Below, piece after piece: positions 9,080 to 16,573 of a DNA stretch of 64,000 nucleotides (positions are counted from its first letter, which is position 1; each line of letters starts with the position of its first letter). The stretch lies in assembly GCA_910588435.1 (NCBI GenBank), contig CAJUPL010000002.1, forward strand, positions 1 to 64,000, written 5' to 3'. The position numbers were made by a program, and so were the translations under genes. The stretch comes from an uncultured Eggerthellaceae bacterium (GTDB lineage Bacteria; Actinomycetota; Coriobacteriia; Coriobacteriales; Eggerthellaceae). Below the pieces are notes generated by a model. It did no database searches and was not told the origin of the DNA. It saw only the letters and a list, made by a program, of their open reading frames with translations.

Positions 9080-10024
9080 ATGCATGCTAAGGCGCTCATC
9101 TTTGGAGTGAATGGATTCGTTGGGCCTTATCTTGCTCAAGAGCTCGTCCGGAATGGATATGAGGTCATCGGTAGCGACAGGGCTGCTGATGCCTCACACG
9201 CAGGCATATGTGCATATCATCAAGCTGAACTGCTTGATGAGGACCGGGTCACTCGGATCATACTGAAAGAGAAGCCAGATTGCGTCATCAACCTTGCTGC
9301 CATAAGCAGTGTTGGGCAGTCATGGAAGATGCCGCAGCTCACCATGCAGACCAATGTGGTGGGCTCTTTGAACCTACTGGAAGCTGTCAAGCAGCTTGAG
9401 AGTCCAGCGAAGGTGCTGTTAGTGGGGTCAAGCGAAGAGTATGCCCCTTCGTCGGCGCCACTGTCTGAAGATTCCAAGATAGATGCCACCAATCCATATG
9501 GCATCTCGAAGGTCACGCAAGAGCGTTTTGCTGATATCTATTCTGAGCAATTCGGCATACCGTTATATAAGGTAAGGGCCTTCAATCATACGGGGGTTGG
9601 ACAAAACCCAGCATTCGTCCTGCCTAGTTGGTGCAAGCAGGTTGCAGAGATCCAGGCGTCTGGAAAGCCTGGGACGATCCTTGTGGGCAATATCGGGATC
9701 GTCAGGGATTTCTCTGATGTGAGGGATATCGTAAGAGGGTATAGGCTATTGTTGGAAAGCGGAGAGGCTGGTGACGCATTCAATCTAGGCAGTGGGATTC
9801 CCAGCAAGCTCTCTTCGTTGCTTGAAATGATCGTCTCATTCTCTTCTCAGCCTATCGAAGTCGAACAAGACCCGGAATTATTCAGGCCTAGTGATAACCC
9901 GTACATCGTAAGCAACTGCAGCAAGGCAAACGAAGTTCTTGGCTGGAATACTGAAATATCCATTGAAGAGACCTTAAAGGAAATGTACACCGAGCATCTA
10001 GGGCGCAATGGTCAGGGGATGTGA
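9080..10024 (+). CDS. rmd: GDP-6-deoxy-D-mannose reductase-like SDR enzyme
   Basis: An extended SDR of 314 residues with GVNGFVGPYL at the N-terminus and YGISK (YxxxK) near residue 140. Lying directly after gmd, it most likely reduces GDP-4-keto-6-deoxymannose. It resembles Rmd, giving GDP-D-rhamnose, more than Fcl, because there is no sign of the epimerase function needed for GDP-L-fucose. GDP-6-deoxy-D-talose as product cannot be excluded. It overlaps the next gene in a TGATG junction, which supports one transcript. Confidence 0.8.
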   Translation: MHAKALIFGVNGFVGPYLAQELVRNGYEVIGSDRAADASHAGICAYHQAELLDEDRVTRIILKEKPDCVINLAAISSVGQSWKMPQLTMQTNVVGSLNLLEAVKQLESPAKVLLVGSSEEYAPSSAPLSEDSKIDATNPYGISKVTQERFADIYSEQFGIPLYKVRAFNHTGVGQNPAFVLPSWCKQVAEIQASGKPGTILVGNIGIVRDFSDVRDIVRGYRLLLESGEAGDAFNLGSGIPSKLSSLLEMIVSFSSQPIEVEQDPELFRPSDNPYIVSNCSKANEVLGWNTEISIEETLKEMYTEHLGRNGQGM

Positions 10025-11079
10025 TGATATTTCAGCTGATTCACAACATCATCGATGCTACATCGCTTTCCGCAACAGCGTTCGCAATCGACGCCTCTCT
10101 GTGCGCTCGTGGTGAAGAAACCAAGCTCTATGCTGAGATATATGATCATCAGAAGCAGGGAGACCTCATAACGCCTCTGCATGAGTTGGGCGTCCTCGGA
10201 GAAGACGACGTAGTCATCCTTCATTTCGGATTCGATGGGTTTGATCATATCTGGGAATTCGCGCAAGTGGATTGCAAGAAAGTCTTGCTCTTCTATGGTG
10301 TTCTGGATCCGGCAGTGTTCAAGGGATACGACAGGTTCGCTGCGGAGGTATCTGAGAACGCATCGAAAGAGCTGGGATTCCTTGCAAAGAATGCTGATCT
10401 GGCGCTTTGCACGTCTGAGTGGTGTCTAGAGGAATTGCTTGAACTGGGCATGAAATGCAAGCATGCCTTCGTGCATCCCGTTATACAAGATGCTAGTGAT
10501 TCGGACTGCTCGTCGGAGGAATTCAACCGCTATTCACGCTCGAAAGGGAACAAGATACTCTCCTACGGCCCAGTTGCTCCCAATAGATGTTATGACGATG
10601 TGATAAGGGCTTTTGCATGTTACAAGGATGCATGTGACCCATCAGCCTCATTATGCATACTGGGCTATTACGACGAGAATGGAAGGTGCTATAGAGAGCT
10701 CCAGAAACTGATAGAGGGGATTGCTGTAGAAGATGTGCATTTTGATAGCAACCAAGATCTCTTACAGCAGTACTGCTCTGTTTCGGACGCGCTCATATCT
10801 TTGAGCGATTGCGAGGATATATACCTTGGGATGGTATCTGCCATGCGAAGCCATGTCCCCGTAGCTTCCTATGATGTCCCTTCGGTAAGGGGGATCTTGG
10901 GGTCTGCGGCGCTCTATATCAAGGACAAGGATCCACTCACAGTTGCGGCGGCACTGCAGGTTCTAGCTTCTGAACCTCAGGTCAGAGCCGCCTGTATAGA
11001 GGCTGGAGACAAAAGGCAATCGCTATTCTCGTCAGATGATGCTGTTGCTGAGATACTCGAGCATGTAGGAATCTACTAG
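10024..11079 (+). CDS. Degenerate GT4-like glycosyltransferase paralog
   Basis: GT-B-type protein of about 351 residues, clearly a paralog of the GT4 enzyme at 11517-12590. Both share DDVVI-HFG, VDCKKV/LDCKKV and VAPN..DDVI.AF. The residues that bind donor phosphate in GT4 are changed: GRVAPNK in the neighbour is GPVAPNR here, and the EGFCVPLVE (E-x7-E) motif has become EDIYLGMVS. Catalysis may therefore be lost or altered, and the protein could be a partner subunit. The start is ATG at 10024 overlapping the previous stop by one base, or GTG at 10021. Confidence 0.75.
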   Translation: MIFQLIHNIIDATSLSATAFAIDASLCARGEETKLYAEIYDHQKQGDLITPLHELGVLGEDDVVILHFGFDGFDHIWEFAQVDCKKVLLFYGVLDPAVFKGYDRFAAEVSENASKELGFLAKNADLALCTSEWCLEELLELGMKCKHAFVHPVIQDASDSDCSSEEFNRYSRSKGNKILSYGPVAPNRCYDDVIRAFACYKDACDPSASLCILGYYDENGRCYRELQKLIEGIAVEDVHFDSNQDLLQQYCSVSDALISLSDCEDIYLGMVSAMRSHVPVASYDVPSVRGILGSAALYIKDKDPLTVAAALQVLASEPQVRAACIEAGDKRQSLFSSDDAVAEILEHVGIY

Positions 11080-11098
11080 AGATCGTGAAGGTGTGAAT

Positions 11099-11512
11099 AT
11101 GGATCAAGAACGGATAGATGTTGAGAAGCTACTTCAGGAAGTTCGATCTGAGATAGAAGAAAGATATACGCCAGAGGATATCAAGCGATTCGAGCTCGTA
11201 GCCAATGATGAGTCATTCATCAGGCTGAGCTGTGAGAACTCTTACAATGATAGTGTATGCACGGAGCGCATCATACATTGTCTAGAAGGGCAAACGGTCA
11301 AAGTGGAAAGGGAGATGAAGGGCAGCTTTCCAGCTCGCTTCGTGAAGAAGCTTGCAAGGAAGCTGAGCAGGCCTTTCATCGTTCCCATAGTTGAAGACCA
11401 GAATTCATTCAATTCTGATGTGACCATAGTCTTGTATCAGCTCCTATCCAGGCTGGACGAGCAGGAAAGAGTGATATCAGAGCTTAGAGACCAGGTCGAA
11501 TCGAAGGGATAG
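11099..11512 (+). CDS. Small hypothetical protein with C-terminal coiled coil
   Basis: A 137-residue soluble protein with no family I recognise. The N-terminus (IDVEKLLQEVRSEIEERY) resembles the short helical leader seen at the front of some methyltransferases and glycosyltransferases in polysaccharide clusters. The middle is basic (ARFVKKLARKLSR) and could touch membrane lipid, and the last 35 residues form a likely coiled coil (LLSRLDEQERVISELRDQV). It lies between two GT-B paralogs and ends four bases before the second, so it may scaffold or regulate them. The ATG at 11099 has AAGG eight bases upstream; GTG at 11093 is the alternative. Confidence 0.65.
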   Translation: MDQERIDVEKLLQEVRSEIEERYTPEDIKRFELVANDESFIRLSCENSYNDSVCTERIIHCLEGQTVKVEREMKGSFPARFVKKLARKLSRPFIVPIVEDQNSFNSDVTIVLYQLLSRLDEQERVISELRDQVESKG

Positions 11513-11516
11513 CCAC

Positions 11517-12590
11517 ATGAAAGTGGTGCAGCTCACCCCCGTGATAAGCTCTGCAGATGCTACGGGCAATGACATCTTGAATCTCTACAAGATCTTGGAG
11601 CAGCATGATGTGGAGACCCATATCGTCAGCAAGCATGAGAAGAATGTTCCTGACGGCATCCCGATCATCAAGACCCTAGATGACATTGAACTAGAAGAGG
11701 ATGATGTCGTCATATTCCATTTCGGGATCGGGAACGAGCTTGTCATTCCGTTCACAGAACTCGATTGCAAGAAAGTGGTTTGCTATCACAACATAACGCC
11801 ACCCGCTTTCTTCAAGGACAATAACCGTCTTTTGGTGCTGAGGTGCACAGAAGGCCTTGACCAAGCAAGGTTCATGGCTGATAAGGTTGATTACTGCATT
11901 GCGGATTCGTCATTCAATAAATCGAATCTGGAGGACATGGGCTACGAATGCCCGATAGATGTTGTTCCGATAGCATTGCCATTCGAGGACTATATGCAGG
12001 CTCCGGATGAGAGGCTGCTCAGCAAGCTGCGTGCTAAAGATGGCACTAAGGTCTTGTTCGTGGGGAGAGTTGCTCCGAATAAGAGATTCGAGGACGTTAT
12101 CAGCGCCTTCAGCGTGTTCAAGCGAAGATATGACCCGAAGGCAACCTTGTATTTGGTCGGGTCCCACGAACCTGATGATCTGTACTATGCGTCACTGGTG
12201 AAATATGTTGAGGATCTCGGCTTGCAGGATGTGATCTTTACTGGCTCTGTTCCCTTTCCACAGCTGTTGGCTTATTACAGAGGGGCGGATATATTCTTAT
12301 GTCAAAGCGAGCATGAAGGCTTCTGCGTGCCGCTTGTGGAGTCTATGCTCTTCGATCTACCCATCATCGCCTATGACTACTGTGCAGTTGGGGAGACGAT
12401 GGGAGAAGGCGCTCTGGCACTTCCTACGAAGACCCCGGAGGTTGTGGCTGCCATCATGAACAAGATTCAAGATGATGACGCATTCAGGGAAAGAATCATA
12501 GCAAGTCAAAGGACCAGATTGGATGATTTTGCGTTTGATTCCGTCTCAGAAAGATTCTTGGAATCCATTAGCAGGATAAAGAGCTTGTGA
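11517..12590 (+). CDS. Glycosyltransferase family 4
   Basis: Retaining GT-B glycosyltransferase of 357 residues. The GT4 landmarks are intact: FVGRVAPNKRFEDVI (phosphate-contacting Arg and Lys) and SEHEGFCVPLVES (E-x7-E motif). Together with gmd and the reductase upstream, a D-rhamnosyl- or mannosyltransferase role is a reasonable guess, not shown by the sequence. It ends 11 bases before the convergent ABC ATPase gene and no hairpin terminator lies between them. Confidence 0.88.
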   Translation: MKVVQLTPVISSADATGNDILNLYKILEQHDVETHIVSKHEKNVPDGIPIIKTLDDIELEEDDVVIFHFGIGNELVIPFTELDCKKVVCYHNITPPAFFKDNNRLLVLRCTEGLDQARFMADKVDYCIADSSFNKSNLEDMGYECPIDVVPIALPFEDYMQAPDERLLSKLRAKDGTKVLFVGRVAPNKRFEDVISAFSVFKRRYDPKATLYLVGSHEPDDLYYASLVKYVEDLGLQDVIFTGSVPFPQLLAYYRGADIFLCQSEHEGFCVPLVESMLFDLPIIAYDYCAVGETMGEGALALPTKTPEVVAAIMNKIQDDDAFRERIIASQRTRLDDFAFDSVSERFLESISRIKSL

Positions 12591-12601
12591 TTGTACGAAG
12601 T

Positions 12602-14464
12602 CTAGTTTTTCGATCGACTGCAATTGAAAGCTTGTTGGCGAAGGATTAGTCTATCTAGAGAGGTGAACTCGCCTTCACCTCCAATGATCCCAATAGATGA
12701 GGGCTTTATATCCATTATGGTCTCTAGGCAATCAGAGATGCTATCAAGGCTTGTCAGATCTACGGAATAGAGCTTTTCTCCAGTGTGGTTCAGATAGCTC
12801 CCTACGCTTACGTAGTTCAACCATTGTGTAGGGGTCAATGACGTGATGTAGAGTTTTTTGTCTCCGCCTTCTTGTTGGGGCATTCCTTTGTTGAATCTCG
12901 TGCAGATCGCTTCGCATCTATCCAAGGATCTATCTTGAGTAGCCAATCTCTCTATATCTATACCATCACATTGAGACATAACAACTTCGTCATCATTGAT
13001 GGTTCCAACAGCGATCAGCTTATCAATCCCTGAGTCTCTCAAGGCTTCTATGCTTTGTCTTATATTCGCTTGGCCTTCAGATGACCTAGCTATTATCACA
13101 GGCAGAGCATGTTGGAAGATGTACGGGGTCAGAGTCAACGATTCTAGCTCGTCTGGGAAATTGATCAGGACAGCTGCGTTGCCAATGGCTCTTTCGTGGC
13201 TCAATGAATCTTCAATGAGTTCATGAGAATACTTTGCGATATCGCTAGCTCCTGAGAGATCTACGATCTCCTTTTCAAAAGGTAGCGAATGCAGCTTGTC
13301 TATCACGGGGTCATCCTTGCGTCCGCACCCAATGAAGATGATCCTGTGAGGTTGCTCTTCAAGCAAAAGCTGGTGAACATCTACAGGTATGTCGGTTGTG
13401 GTGACAGGGAGTACGAACGAATCAGGGAATTGCCCGGCTATGAAGTTAGCCATGATGGTGTTGGTGTGACTTGCGCTAGATGCAAGCACCACTGTATCAA
13501 CATCCTTGCCGATGCTATCTTTGAGCAAATGCGCTGAGATCGTGAAGGGGTTTCCTTCGTAACTTTTTCCCAATGCGGGCAATGAATCCTCTGGCTCCAT
13601 CTCATAGATGAAGTCGACTATCTTGTCTTCTGAGTCTTGTGTTCCGCTACGTCCTCCGAGGCTGGAGTAGGCACGGCATACCGTTTGCGCATCACCTTCG
13701 ATCTTGCATCTGCTCTTCTCGATCCATATCGCCTTATTGCAGAGACGAGCGATTTGGTCATTGTTGTGCGAGACGATCATGACGGTGACGCCGTATTCGT
13801 CGATCAGCTGTCTGATGCGATTCTCGCACTTCTTTTGGAACATGAAGTCACCCACAGAGAGCACTTCATCAACTAGCAAGATCTCAGGTACTATCACGGT
13901 GGCTATAGCGAACGCGATGCGAGCCATCATTCCTGATGAGTAGTTCTTGATGGGAATGTCGAGGAATTCCTCGATCTCCGCGAATTCGACTATGGCATCG
14001 AAATGCTCATCTATGAGCTGCTTAGAATAACCAAGCAACGCACCATTGAGGTAGATGTTCTCTCTGGCTGTCAGGTCCATATCAAAGCCTGCACCAAGTT
14101 CGATCAAAGGTGCGATATGTCCATTCACAGTGACTGAGCCATAGGTTGGAGTGAGGACTCCAGCAATGATCTTGAGAAGGGTGGATTTGCCTGAGCCATT
14201 GGTGCCCAAGATGCCAAAGACGTCACCCTTCTTCACATCTAGCGAGATGTCGTTCAAAGCGCGGAACTCTTTGAAGCGAAGTTCTTTCCTCACCAATGCG
14301 ATGGCGTATTCTTTGAGGTTATTCAGCTGTTCGCTGGCCATATTGAAGACCATGGATACATCCTCAACCTTGACCATGCTCGGGCGAGTGTCCGTCTCCA
14401 TGGGGTGGTCATCTTGTGCGCTGTGCGAGATTGGCTCTATGTTCGGCTTGTTAACAGGTTTCAT
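12602..14464 (-). CDS. Polysaccharide ABC exporter ATPase with C-terminal cell-wall-binding-2-like repeats
   Basis: Wzt/TagH-type ATPase of 620 residues. Walker A is GTNGSGKST (87-95), the signature is YSSGMMAR (175-182), Walker B is ILLVDE (195-200) and the switch His is in VSHNN (232-236). Residues from about 320 to 610 look like three cell-wall-binding-repeat-2 (CWB2) units, each with a hydrophobic strand, a Leu/Ala-rich helix and a glycine turn: RIIFIGCGRKDDP, KLIAVGTINDDEV, SIGIIGGEGEFTS. CWB2 is normally an extracellular anchoring domain, but here it occupies the place of the glycan-recognition domain of O-antigen Wzt proteins. The permease gene lies 9 bases upstream on the same strand. 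Confidence 0.88.
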   Translation of the reverse strand: MKPVNKPNIEPISHSAQDDHPMETDTRPSMVKVEDVSMVFNMASEQLNNLKEYAIALVRKELRFKEFRALNDISLDVKKGDVFGILGTNGSGKSTLLKIIAGVLTPTYGSVTVNGHIAPLIELGAGFDMDLTARENIYLNGALLGYSKQLIDEHFDAIVEFAEIEEFLDIPIKNYSSGMMARIAFAIATVIVPEILLVDEVLSVGDFMFQKKCENRIRQLIDEYGVTVMIVSHNNDQIARLCNKAIWIEKSRCKIEGDAQTVCRAYSSLGGRSGTQDSEDKIVDFIYEMEPEDSLPALGKSYEGNPFTISAHLLKDSIGKDVDTVVLASSASHTNTIMANFIAGQFPDSFVLPVTTTDIPVDVHQLLLEEQPHRIIFIGCGRKDDPVIDKLHSLPFEKEIVDLSGASDIAKYSHELIEDSLSHERAIGNAAVLINFPDELESLTLTPYIFQHALPVIIARSSEGQANIRQSIEALRDSGIDKLIAVGTINDDEVVMSQCDGIDIERLATQDRSLDRCEAICTRFNKGMPQQEGGDKKLYITSLTPTQWLNYVSVGSYLNHTGEKLYSVDLTSLDSISDCLETIMDIKPSSIGIIGGEGEFTSLDRLILRQQAFNCSRSKN

Positions 14465-14473
14465 ATGCTCTCA

Positions 14474-15271
14474 TCATACATACAAGATGAATTTGTTCTC
14501 AGTCTTCTTGAAGACAATAAGACCAACTACAAAGGTCACGACGGCAAATACAAGGCATATCACGTTCATCTTGAGGCTGGGTGTGGTTCCCCATAGGGCG
14601 ATGTCTCTAAAATAAGTCACGAAATAATACATGGGGTTGAACTTTTCGAACGCCATCATCCAATCAGGGAGTATCTCTATTGGGTAGAACAGGGGAGTTG
14701 CATAGGTCCAAGCAGTTAGCAGCACCCCCCAAAGATGGCGTACATCTCTGAAGAATACAGCTAGTGCAGCGAGAGTCATCCCGAGACCTGCACAGAATAG
14801 GAGCATATAGAGCAGGAGTACGGGAAGCAGCAGGATGTTCCATGTTGGGACTATCTGGAAATAGACCATGACTATAGCTACGGCGATAAGGGATATAGCG
14901 AAGTTGACAAGCTGAAAGAGCACTTTTTCCAGCGGAAAGATCATCTTGTTGATCTTGATCTTCTTTATCAAAGGAGCAGACTCTATGATCGAATTCATCG
15001 CACCTGAAGTGGAGTCTGACATGAGTGCGAAGAGCGTATTTCCAAGGATCAGATATAAGGGGTAGTTCTCGATATTCCCGAATCTGAATATAGTGCTGAA
15101 GACCGCAGTCAGGACGCACATCATCAGCAATGGGTTGAGCACAGACCACAGGACGCCTAGAACGCTTCGCCTGTATTTCAGCTTGAAATCACGAGATACA
15201 AGGGAGACTATCGTGAACCAATTGCGCTTCAGGCCCACAGCTCTGACTGTGTCTGTTGGCTTCAGATCCAT
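14474..15271 (-). CDS. Polysaccharide ABC exporter permease (Wzm/TagG type)
   Basis: ABC-2 family permease of 265 residues with about six membrane segments and the family-typical N-terminal stretch FKLKYRRSVLGVLWSVLNPL. It pairs with the ATPase directly downstream to export a lipid-linked polymer across the membrane. A TAGTAT -10 box (15279-15284) ends seven bases before the ATG and no Shine-Dalgarno sequence is close, so the start may be leaderless. A stronger TATAAT lies further up at 15321-15326. Confidence 0.92.
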   Translation of the reverse strand: MDLKPTDTVRAVGLKRNWFTIVSLVSRDFKLKYRRSVLGVLWSVLNPLLMMCVLTAVFSTIFRFGNIENYPLYLILGNTLFALMSDSTSGAMNSIIESAPLIKKIKINKMIFPLEKVLFQLVNFAISLIAVAIVMVYFQIVPTWNILLLPVLLLYMLLFCAGLGMTLAALAVFFRDVRHLWGVLLTAWTYATPLFYPIEILPDWMMAFEKFNPMYYFVTYFRDIALWGTTPSLKMNVICLVFAVVTFVVGLIVFKKTENKFILYV

Positions 15272-15278
15272 TGCGGAA

Positions 15279-15326
15279 ATACTAAATCCTTTTGTCGAGC
15301 GGCCTCAAGTGACCTTTCACATTATA
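15279..15326 (-). promoter_or_regulatory. Promoter region of the ABC exporter operon
   Basis: Two candidate -10 boxes read on the minus strand: TATAAT at 15321-15326, which would give a leader of about 42 bases, and TAGTAT at 15279-15284 with TTGAGG 18 bases upstream, which would start transcription at or next to the ATG. Both are by-eye matches. Confidence 0.5.
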
Positions 15327-15368
15327 GAGCATGACGATTTGATGCATCTGTCATCAGAACATGGCAGA

Positions 15369-16535
15369 TCACGATTCGATCAAAGCGGAGATGTTCTCTA
15401 CGATCCTGTTCCAATCGTAGTTCTCTTCAACATATCTTCTTCCATTTTCCCGTAGGGATTCGGACAGCCGTTCGTCATGAAGGATCATATGCAGCAGCTT
15501 CTCGAATTCAAGGTAATCGGTATAGTACAAGGCGCCATTGCTCTTGATGCAGTGTCCCTTCAATACCGGGCAGTTCCCATTCACAAGCACAGGTGCACCA
15601 AGGAGCATGCCTTCAAGTGTGGACATAGAGAGGCTCTCCAGCTGAGAAGGCATTATCAACGCTCTTGCGGCGGCAATCCCGTCTGCCTTATCTTGGTCGC
15701 TTACAAAACCTAGACTGATGATATCTTCCCTCTCTGGTACGTCTATGATCTGCTTCCCCATGAGGACAAGCTTGATGTCATCGTGCGTTCTACGCCTGTA
15801 TTCGCAGAAATATCTGAATAGCTGGTCGCAGTTCTTCGTCTTATCTATTCGGCCTGTATAGATGATGAAGTCGTCTAGACCATATTTCATTTTAAATCTT
15901 TGGGGTTTGACATCTTGAGGTTTGTGGATTCCGATGGCGCCAACGCAATGAGGGATATCGTCATTCTCATATTTGCTTTGTATCAGCCTTTTTTCTTCTT
16001 CAGTGTTGAATGCGATAGCTTTAGGAAGCAAGAAGACATCGTCGATGATAGATGTTGTGAAAGCTGGTTCATCATGGGTGGTCGGAATGACAAGAGCCTT
16101 ATCAGCTACCTCCTTGATTCCGTATATCGTTGGATAATAAAGATAGGTGAAGAATATGAATGCATCGTAGTCATCCTTATGCTCTCTGATGTATTCAAGA
16201 AGCTTTGGGCTGTAGGGACCTTGCTTTTCCACCCAATCAGCTTCCTCGAGCGGAGTAAGGCCAACCGACTCTAGCTTGTCATTGATCTTGAAGAATTCGG
16301 ATAGGACTCTTTCGTGTTCGGTTGGAAATCTATGTACGATGATGCCGTTGATGGTTTCTGCATCAGCGTCATATTCATTCGCCCAAGTGATATAGTCGAT
16401 GGCCTTGGTCGTAACTACATGGATCTCAGGGTACTTGCTGAGCATGTGCTCAGCAAGCTGCATTGCATGGAGCTCAGCTCCACCGTTCACTTCAAGGCCG
16501 TATCTTTGTACAACGAAGCATATTTTCTTGGCCAT
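15369..16535 (-). CDS. Glycosyltransferase family 4
   Basis: GT-B glycosyltransferase of 388 residues. The N-terminal acceptor domain opens with CFVVQRYGLEVNGGAELHA, a glycine-rich loop typical of GT4. The donor domain contains YTGRIDKTKN and SQLESLSMSTLEGMLLG (E-x7-E), so the active site looks complete. It is transcribed away from the GT2/GT4 fusion at 16574 and toward the ABC exporter operon, about 98 bases before the permease start. The sugar used is unknown. Confidence 0.88.
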   Translation of the reverse strand: MAKKICFVVQRYGLEVNGGAELHAMQLAEHMLSKYPEIHVVTTKAIDYITWANEYDADAETINGIIVHRFPTEHERVLSEFFKINDKLESVGLTPLEEADWVEKQGPYSPKLLEYIREHKDDYDAFIFFTYLYYPTIYGIKEVADKALVIPTTHDEPAFTTSIIDDVFLLPKAIAFNTEEEKRLIQSKYENDDIPHCVGAIGIHKPQDVKPQRFKMKYGLDDFIIYTGRIDKTKNCDQLFRYFCEYRRRTHDDIKLVLMGKQIIDVPEREDIISLGFVSDQDKADGIAAARALIMPSQLESLSMSTLEGMLLGAPVLVNGNCPVLKGHCIKSNGALYYTDYLEFEKLLHMILHDERLSESLRENGRRYVEENYDWNRIVENISALIES

Positions 16536-16561
16536 GGCTTAGTCCTTTGGCTCCTTATTGC

Positions 16562-16567
16562 TATCAT
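16562..16567 (+). promoter_or_regulatory. Candidate -10 box, leaderless arrangement
   Basis: TATCAT with six bases before ATG 16574. No convincing -35 is seen 17 bases upstream, so this rests on the -10 and the lack of a ribosome binding site. Confidence 0.35.
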
Positions 16568-16573
16568 CTCTCC

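Noticed and set aside
16463..16573. Upstream extension of the GT2/GT4 fusion
   Set aside because: It overlaps the start of the divergent GT4 gene and carries no conserved sequence.
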